In this document: positions 34,586-39,701 of the stretch, piece by piece
Layout: every line of letters begins with the position of its first letter
Numbering within the stretch: position 1 is the first letter of the stretch
Assembly: GCA_002070455.1 (NCBI GenBank)
Contig: MWDG01000020.1
Coordinates: 1 to 39,701 of the forward strand
DNA length: 39,701 nt
Direction: 5' to 3'
Origin: Deltaproteobacteria bacterium ADurb.Bin151
GTDB taxonomy: Bacteria > Desulfobacterota > Syntrophia > Syntrophales > Smithellaceae
Made by a program: the position numbers and the translations under genes
Notes under the pieces: model-generated
Told to the model about the DNA's origin: nothing
Seen by the model: only the letters and a program-made list of their open reading frames with translations
Databases searched by the model: none

Positions 34586-34870
34586 ATGATTAACACTTAT
34601 ATTTGCAAGAAAAAGGGTGTTTTAATAACAGAAATATGCACCGACACAACCTGTGAGTGGCGTCTGAAAAACGAGGCGTTTCTGAACTGCACATGGGTTG
34701 CCTGTAACTACGGCCCCTTCACGCTGGAAGAAGTCGGTGATATGATGGGTGTTACCCGGGAACGAATTCGCCAGATCGAAGCCAAAGCCCTTAAAAAGCT
34801 TCAGCATAAAAAACGAAGAGACCAGCTGAAAGATTTCGCGGCCCCCGGAAACGACTGGGACAACCTCTAA
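34586..34870 (+). CDS. Stand-alone sigma-70 region 4 protein with Cys-rich N-terminus
   Basis: The 94-residue protein has residues 44-90 ([20 protein letters not shown] onward) matching region 4.2 of the primary sigma factor RpoD closely, including the helix-turn-helix that reads the -35 box. Regions 1-3 and 2 are absent, so it cannot be a full sigma factor. The N-terminal 40 residues hold five cysteines (7, 18, 23, 35, 40), which could bind zinc or an iron-sulfur cluster. It may bind -35 elements or RNA polymerase beta flap and regulate transcription; this is inference. TTGACA at 34524 suggests a promoter but the -10 is weak. It is a lone gene between the FTR pair and a convergent operon end. 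Confidence 0.82.
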   Translation: MINTYICKKKGVLITEICTDTTCEWRLKNEAFLNCTWVACNYGPFTLEEVGDMMGVTRERIRQIEAKALKKLQHKKRRDQLKDFAAPGNDWDNL

Positions 34871-34886
34871 GCTTTCTCACTTTTCA

Positions 34887-34915
34887 AAAAAATCTTTTGT
34901 TCGAAAGAACGAAAG
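34887..34915 (-). terminator. Probable terminator of the cmk-rpsA-sppA-ihf-crotonase operon
   Basis: On the minus strand CTTTCGTTC (34915-34907) pairs with GAACAAAAG (34902-34894, one G-T wobble) around a four-base loop, followed at once by ATTTTTTT. It lies about 130 bases after the crotonase stop. Confidence 0.65.
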
Positions 34916-35043
34916 GAATTGATCATCCCTGTGGTAATAAGCTACCTTTCAATATCAATGCGATCGTGACATAACATGACCGCGAATCTTTGACAGAGGA
35001 GTTTTTGAATGTTAAGGCTGGGCTTTGATCTTGTAAAGGGAAG

Positions 35044-35817
35044 TTAATTTTGTTTTTTCTTTTTTAATTTTTCCAAAAACAGCACTTCGTTCATGTGGAT
35101 TTTGCGCTCATCACGGGCAAACAGCATCCCGTTGATGGACATCTCCAAATCCAGAGCGGCAATCTTATCCATCCTCGGAACAACAGAACAAATATTTTTC
35201 AGTTCTTCAAGAGCCTTGACGGACCTTGAAGATAATATTTCCGCTATTTTCTCAGCCTCCCTCATGAACCTTTCAGGAGGCGCCACTTTATTCACAAGGC
35301 CAATTCTTTCTGCTTCATTCGCGCCGATAGGCTCACCCAGCATGACAATTTCCTTTGCTTTATTTACACCGACAATCTGGCTTAATGGATAGAAAAGAGG
35401 ACTTAAACCGAATTTAAGCTCCGGGTGGCAGAAAATAGCGCTTTCAGATGCAACGATCAGATCACAAACCGTCACGATATTGAATCCGCCACCCAACGCA
35501 ATCCCGCCAACTGCGGCAATCACCGGCTTCGGATATGAATAAATCTTTTTCAGATATCTCTTCATTGATTCGAAGTAGTCATCAATCTCCACATTCGAGA
35601 GGGACGCCATTTCCTTGATATCCATTCCGGCGGAGAAGACATACTCTCCTCCGGTAATTAATAAAGCATTCATCTGCTGATCTGTCTCGACATCCAGCAG
35701 GGCGTCATTAAACTCCAGCCTCATTTCCTTGCATAGAGCGTTCATTTCATGCGCACGGTTAAATTTAATAACAGCGTATGATTTTTTCTTGTCAAGGATG
35801 ATATTCTTGTAAGTCAT
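35044..35817 (-). CDS. Enoyl-CoA hydratase/isomerase family protein with one catalytic Glu
   Basis: The 257-residue crotonase-fold protein has the CoA and oxyanion segments FSAGMDIKEM and ALGGGFNIVTVCDL, and PELKFGL. Classical hydratases use two glutamates; here the first position is Asn113 (GGGFN), while the second, Glu133, is kept. Single-Glu crotonases are typically isomerases, hydrolases or decarboxylases, so hydratase activity is doubtful. The substrate is unknown. Its start overlaps the ihf stop by 4 bases, an unusual position at the end of a translation and nucleoid operon. Confidence 0.88.
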   Translation of the reverse strand: MTYKNIILDKKKSYAVIKFNRAHEMNALCKEMRLEFNDALLDVETDQQMNALLITGGEYVFSAGMDIKEMASLSNVEIDDYFESMKRYLKKIYSYPKPVIAAVGGIALGGGFNIVTVCDLIVASESAIFCHPELKFGLSPLFYPLSQIVGVNKAKEIVMLGEPIGANEAERIGLVNKVAPPERFMREAEKIAEILSSRSVKALEELKNICSVVPRMDKIAALDLEMSINGMLFARDERKIHMNEVLFLEKLKKKKQN

Positions 35818-36098
35818 CTTTTCTGATCAACTTTCAATCGAAGATCTTTTCCTGTTTTAAAAAAAGGGACCAGACGGTCACCCAGGGAAACTGCCGCACC
35901 TGACTTCGGATTGCGTCCGATTCTGGGCTTTCTTTTACGCATGACAAATATTCCGAATCCTCTAATCTCAATTCTTTCGTTTCTTTTCAATGCGCCTGTC
36001 ATGGAATCGAGAATGGTCTGTACCGCCAAAGCGATATCTTTTTGCGAATAGGTTTTAAATTTTTCCTGAGTCTTCTTGATCAATTCATTCTTGGTCAT
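35814..36098 (-). CDS. ihfB: Integration host factor / HU family DNA-bending protein
   Basis: A 94-residue nucleoid protein starting MTKNELIKKTQEKFKTYSQK. The beta-arm signature GFGIFVMRKRKPRIGRNPKSG and a conserved intercalating Pro fit IHF/HU. The position after rpsA and sppA fits the beta subunit of IHF, but HU cannot be excluded from sequence alone. I use ATG 36098; the frame continues 108 bases upstream into the sppA end without a family-like sequence. Only a weak ribosome site is seen, so translation may be coupled to sppA. Confidence 0.9.
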   Translation of the reverse strand: MTKNELIKKTQEKFKTYSQKDIALAVQTILDSMTGALKRNERIEIRGFGIFVMRKRKPRIGRNPKSGAAVSLGDRLVPFFKTGKDLRLKVDQKR

Positions 36099-36117
36099 AA
36101 AATCTGCCGTCCGGAAA

Positions 36118-37017
36118 CTATGGTTGATACAGATAACTGACACCTGTTCTGGTGAATTCGGACTTTTCGCGGAGTGCTTGATTGAGTGAATTGGCCGCAC
36201 TTTCAAACATCAAATCAAATATACCCCGGCCTGTCTTTTTGGGAAACACCAGCTCGTACTGACCGTCTTTGCCGGCCAAAACACTGGCAAGCTTCGCCGC
36301 AGCGTCCATATTTCCCAATTGATCCACCAAACCATATTCCTTGGCCTTACGGCCGGAAAAAACGCGACCATCCGCTATTGCGGCAACCTGCTCACGGGTC
36401 AGTTTCCGATTGCGGACAATGACATCAATGAACTGGTTGTATATATCATCAACCAGTTCCTGGACAATCGCCTGTTCTTCGGGAGTCATCTCCCTCATCG
36501 GTGAGCCGATGTCTTTGTAGGGTCCACTTTTTACAACCGATGATTTCACACCCACTTTTTTCATGAGTTCTTCAAGATTGGCAAATTGCATAATCGCAGA
36601 AATACTGCCTGTAATGGTCCCCGGGTTGGCCACAATTTTGTCACCCGCGCAGGCAATCAGCAATCCTCCCGAAGCGGCAATTGACCCCATCGACACAACG
36701 ACTTTTTTCTTTTTTTTGAGTTCAAGAATTGCGTCATAGATTTCCTGGGCCGCGCCAACACTGCCTCCGGGCGAATTAATCCGCACAACGACGGCCACAA
36801 TGGAACTGTCCTCTGCAAATTCATCAATCTGCTGATTGATTTTAAATGAATCGGTAATCAGTCCCTCTATCGGCAAAACACCGACTTTGTCATTTAGGGA
36901 AAATCTTTTCGCGCTGGCGCTTCCAGTCTGCGCACCCGCTCTGTAAAAGATTAAATAAAAAACAAAACCAAGTACAATCAGCAAAAGCAACCCTGACATG
37001 ACCGGATGTTTTCTCAT
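36118..37017 (-). CDS. sppA: Signal peptide peptidase SppA
   Basis: An inner-membrane serine protease that degrades cleaved signal peptides. The 299-residue protein has one N-terminal membrane anchor (about 8-24), the INSPGGSVGAA substrate strand, Ser116 in SIAASGGL as nucleophile and Lys168 in SGPYKDIG as general base. This is the short single-domain type of Bacillus and many proteobacteria. It starts 5 bases after rpsA stops. Confidence 0.95.
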   Translation of the reverse strand: MRKHPVMSGLLLLIVLGFVFYLIFYRAGAQTGSASAKRFSLNDKVGVLPIEGLITDSFKINQQIDEFAEDSSIVAVVVRINSPGGSVGAAQEIYDAILELKKKKKVVVSMGSIAASGGLLIACAGDKIVANPGTITGSISAIMQFANLEELMKKVGVKSSVVKSGPYKDIGSPMREMTPEEQAIVQELVDDIYNQFIDVIVRNRKLTREQVAAIADGRVFSGRKAKEYGLVDQLGNMDAAAKLASVLAGKDGQYELVFPKKTGRGIFDLMFESAANSLNQALREKSEFTRTGVSYLYQP

Positions 37018-37022
37018 TCCTC

Positions 37023-38795
37023 TTATTCCTTGGTCTGGTTGCCGATTTTTACATCAGCCAGTGCCTGTCCGAGATTCGAACCAATATTTTCCCGATTGTT
37101 GAGATACTGATGGTTTGAAGCCGGAGACGGTGCCGGTGCTTCCATTTCCTTAATGCTTAAACGGATTTTCTTTGTTTTCACATCGATGCTTTTCACAACG
37201 GCGGACACGACATCTCCCACATTGTATAGCTCGGCGGATGATTTTACTCTCTTTTGACTGATCTCTGAAATATGCACCAGACCTTCAATGCCGTCTTCAA
37301 TTTCCACAAAAATTCCAAAGTCTGTAAAGTTGGTGATCTTACCGGTTACCACACTTCCCGGCGCATATTTTTTAGGCAATTCTTCCCATGGGTTCTTTTC
37401 GATCTGCTTGATACCCAGAGAAAATTTTTCGTTGTCCACGTCAATGTTCAATACGACTGCTTCGACTTCCTGCCCTTTTTTAAAGTATTCGGATGGATGT
37501 GTAACCCGGTGCTTCCAGGAAATATCCGACACATGCACGAGACCGTCGATCCCGTCTTCTATTCCGACGAACACCCCGAAATTTGTAATGTTGCGAACAA
37601 GGCCTTTCACAATGGTGCCGACCGGATACTTTTCCTTGAGTTTTTCCCATGGATTGGCTGTGGTCTGTTTCAGACTCAAAGACACTCTCTTTGCCTCCGG
37701 ATTAACCTCCAGCACCACCACGTTGACTGTGTCACCCACGTTCATCACTTTGGACGGATGCTTGATTTCCCTTGTCCAGTACATTTCAGATATATGCACC
37801 AATCCTTCAACGCCAGGCTCCAGTTCGATAAAAACACCATAGTCCGTCAGGTTAACGACTTTGCCCTGTACCAGAGCCCCCACCGGATATCTTTCCGAAA
37901 TATGCTCCCACGGGTTATCATGAAGCTGCTTCAATCCCAGAGACACTCTTTCTTTTTCGCGATCGAATGAAAGCACCTTGACCTTAATTTTATCTCCCTT
38001 ATGGAATATTTCAGAGGGTTTGGCTATTCTACCCCAGGAAATGTCGGTCACATGGAGCAGACCGTCAATTCCGCCGAGATCGATAAAAATCCCATAATCC
38101 GTAATATTCTTGATAACACCTTCTATGATGTTGCCTTCCACAATATTGTTGAGCGTTTCTCTCTTTTCACTTTCTCTTTCGGTGGCCACAATGGATCGTC
38201 TGGACAAGACCACGTTATTGCGTTTACGATCATACTTCAGGATCTGAAACTCCAGGGTCTGACCAATAAACTGTTCCAGGTCTTTTATCGGACGGACGTC
38301 TATCTGTGATCCGGGAAGAAACGCAATGATGCCAATGTCAACGGATAAACCGCCCTTCACTTTCTCTACCACGGTCCCTTTGATTGTAAGATTATTTTCG
38401 CTTACATGTTTAATGTCATCCCAGACTTTCAGTTTAGCCGCTTTTTCATGTGAAAGAACAAGATTCCCCTCGGAATCACGCTTATCAATAAATACTTCTA
38501 TATCATCACCTTCGGACACAGTCAGGTTCCCCTCTGCGTCTTTCAGTTCCTTGATCGGGATAAAACCTTCCGTTTTCCACCCCACATCCACCATGACAGT
38601 GTCCGCCGTTATCTGAACCACTTTGCCCCGGGCAATGTCCCCATACTGTAACTGATTAAGACTTTGTTCGTAGAGTTCCTTGAAACCCATATCTTCTTCC
38701 CTTGACTGGTTTGGCATCGGATGAGTGCCGGAAATTGAAGAGTCGGTCTTAACCTCCTTTTCGTTAGATAAGTTTGTGTTGTTATTGTTAACCAT
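37023..38795 (-). CDS. rpsA: 30S ribosomal protein S1
   Basis: S1 brings mRNA to the 30S subunit. The 590-residue protein has an acidic, disordered N-terminus (about 1-45) and six S1 OB-fold repeats, the last four being very similar (YPVG..V.G.V.N.TDYGVF repeats, each ending in NPW). I use ATG 38795 (MVNNNNTNLS) after GGGGGT; the open frame to 38867 lies in the leader. The 114-base gap from cmk may hold its own promoter or a regulatory leader, but I see no clear one. No ispH lies between cmk and rpsA, unlike the order in several relatives. Confidence 0.97.
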   Translation of the reverse strand: MVNNNNTNLSNEKEVKTDSSISGTHPMPNQSREEDMGFKELYEQSLNQLQYGDIARGKVVQITADTVMVDVGWKTEGFIPIKELKDAEGNLTVSEGDDIEVFIDKRDSEGNLVLSHEKAAKLKVWDDIKHVSENNLTIKGTVVEKVKGGLSVDIGIIAFLPGSQIDVRPIKDLEQFIGQTLEFQILKYDRKRNNVVLSRRSIVATERESEKRETLNNIVEGNIIEGVIKNITDYGIFIDLGGIDGLLHVTDISWGRIAKPSEIFHKGDKIKVKVLSFDREKERVSLGLKQLHDNPWEHISERYPVGALVQGKVVNLTDYGVFIELEPGVEGLVHISEMYWTREIKHPSKVMNVGDTVNVVVLEVNPEAKRVSLSLKQTTANPWEKLKEKYPVGTIVKGLVRNITNFGVFVGIEDGIDGLVHVSDISWKHRVTHPSEYFKKGQEVEAVVLNIDVDNEKFSLGIKQIEKNPWEELPKKYAPGSVVTGKITNFTDFGIFVEIEDGIEGLVHISEISQKRVKSSAELYNVGDVVSAVVKSIDVKTKKIRLSIKEMEAPAPSPASNHQYLNNRENIGSNLGQALADVKIGNQTKE

Positions 38796-38909
38796 TAACC
38801 TGATACCCCCTAAATTTAATAAGACTTTTAATCTTGTGTGCCTAACATACAGAAAATGAAATAGCAAGATAAATCAAAAAACCGCTGTATTTCGTTTATC
38901 ACCCTGTCT

Positions 38910-39578
38910 TCAGTCATGAATACCGGATATATGCTCAAGAATTTTTTCGACAACCTGTGAAACATTTAGAGAAGTCGAATCAATGATTATTGCATCGGGA
39001 GCCGCGATCAGAGGTGCTATTTTCCTTTGCGAATCCTGATAATCTCTTGCCTGCATGTCCCTGGATATGTCTGAAAGCACCACCGGTTTGTTTTTCTGAA
39101 CAAGTTCTTCATGACGCCTGCGTATTCTCTCACCGGCACCGGCATCCAGAAAAATCTTGATTTCAGCATCAGGAAAAACAACTGACCCCATATCTCTTCC
39201 TTCCGCCACAATACCACCCCGGGCGCCTGCTTCTCTCTGCAGATGAAGTAATTTTTCCCGCACCACAGGAAATGTAGACAGGGTGGAAGCAGCCAGTCCA
39301 ACTTCTTCCGTCCGGATTTTATCTCCGACATCTTCTCCATCGACAAAAACCGTCATCACCCCATTCTCGTTTTTCAGAATGACATCGGTACTTGAGCACA
39401 ACTGCCCGAGCTCATCAGGATCGTTCACATCAACCTTACATTTGAGCGCTTTATAGGCAAGCGCGCGGTATAATGCTCCCGTGTCAAGGTAAATGAATTG
39501 AAGTCTCGTGGCAAGTGCCTTACTGACGGTGCTTTTACCGGCCCCGGCAGGTCCATCAATGGTAATCACTGGTTTCAT
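38910..39578 (-). CDS. cmk: Cytidylate kinase
   Basis: Phosphorylates CMP and dCMP to the diphosphates with ATP. The 222-residue protein has the P-loop GPAGAGKST (9-17), YLDTGALYRALA, AEGRDMGSVVFPDAEIKIFL and the lid segment RIRRRHEEL. AAAGGAAAGGG lies right before the ATG. It heads the cmk-rpsA-sppA-ihf-crotonase series. Only about 50 bases separate its start from the insertion-sequence-like end at 39628, so any native upstream gene such as aroA is not in this window. Confidence 0.97.
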   Translation of the reverse strand: MKPVITIDGPAGAGKSTVSKALATRLQFIYLDTGALYRALAYKALKCKVDVNDPDELGQLCSSTDVILKNENGVMTVFVDGEDVGDKIRTEEVGLAASTLSTFPVVREKLLHLQREAGARGGIVAEGRDMGSVVFPDAEIKIFLDAGAGERIRRRHEELVQKNKPVVLSDISRDMQARDYQDSQRKIAPLIAAPDAIIIDSTSLNVSQVVEKILEHISGIHD

Positions 39579-39627
39579 ATTCCCTTTCCTTTGTTTTTTT
39601 CTGCCTGCAATGAACGGTAAGCAGAAC

Positions 39628-39701
39628 TGTTAGTAGCAAATAGAAAAGTCCTATTTTGTAGCACATGATATGTCCGCTTTTAACGATGTTTAAGGAAAGG
39701 G
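39628..39701. mobile_element. Insertion-sequence-like terminal region, right edge of window
   Basis: TGTTAGTAGCAAAT (39628-39641), AGTCC, TTTTGTAGCACAT (39654-39666) and TGTCCG (39671-39676) match the reverse complement of 1-75 in order and nearly in spacing. The two differ at many positions between the shared blocks, as the left and right ends of one element do. No transposase is present; the body would lie to the right. Confidence 0.6.

Noticed and set aside
35009..35047. 12-codon frame with a good GAGGAG site, encoding MLRLGFDLVKGS
   Set aside because: Too short to support; its stop overlaps the convergent crotonase stop. It may be a remnant of a lost gene, but nothing else supports it.

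Overview
The window reads as chromosomal DNA of a Gram-negative, probably anaerobic bacterium. The closest fit I can infer is a deltaproteobacterium (Desulfobacterota), perhaps near Syntrophus or Smithella. This rests on the rubrerythrin and flavin reductase pair, ferredoxin-thioredoxin reductase next to a glutaredoxin, two crotonase-family enzymes, the non-mevalonate isoprenoid enzyme IspG, and the cmk-rpsA-sppA-ihf gene order. The taxon is inferred from gene content only; I ran no searches. Genes are packed tightly, with many 4-base stop/start overlaps, and most lie on the minus strand.

Layout. 1-75 is an insertion-sequence-like end. 144-677 is a secreted Lys-rich protein. 817-5017 (minus) is an operon for a GerMN membrane protein, EF-G, a cyclase-family hydrolase and a histidine-kinase-like gene broken by an in-frame stop. 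5213-6423 (minus) holds rubrerythrin and a flavin reductase. 6606-6788 is a small orphan protein. 6856-9595 (minus) runs from a small coiled-coil protein through an HD hydrolase, a lipoprotein and MscL to a 3-hydroxyisobutyryl-CoA hydrolase-like enzyme. 9768-13577 (plus) holds a YqhQ-like membrane protein, a double-LysM protein and a PP-loop/NFACT-R-like protein. 13570-16481 (minus) is a sodium symporter followed by a DUF4301 protein. 16833-18769 (plus) is purC and a lytic transglycosylase. 18783-21094 (minus) holds a DD-carboxypeptidase, an acyltransferase and a Cys-rich secreted protein. 21187-23291 (minus) holds tRNA-Pro, rdgB, rph and a cell-wall amidase. 23388-28373 (minus) is ispG-proS-rel. 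28558-33701 (minus) is psd-pssA-rsmD-coaD-aminotransferase-purF-like. 33851-34434 (plus) is glutaredoxin-FTR. 34586-34870 (plus) is a stand-alone sigma region 4 protein. 35044-39578 (minus) is cmk-rpsA-sppA-ihf-crotonase. 39628-39701 is a second insertion-sequence-like end, inverted relative to the first.

Most of the content is housekeeping: translation, purine, CoA, phospholipid and isoprenoid synthesis, stringent response and peptidoglycan remodelling. Several pieces depart from the textbook. The PurF-like protein has lost the whole glutaminase active site but keeps the PRPP loop and the iron-sulfur ligand cysteines. A 94-residue protein joins a Cys-rich segment to a near-perfect RpoD region 4.2. 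A kinase-like gene has a degenerate ATPase half and one in-frame stop. Two divergent promoters flank a perfect 12-bp tandem repeat. Inverted insertion-sequence-like ends close both sides of the window, which suggests it is a whole contig broken at repeat copies. I see no CRISPR array, prophage or recognisable classical defence system.
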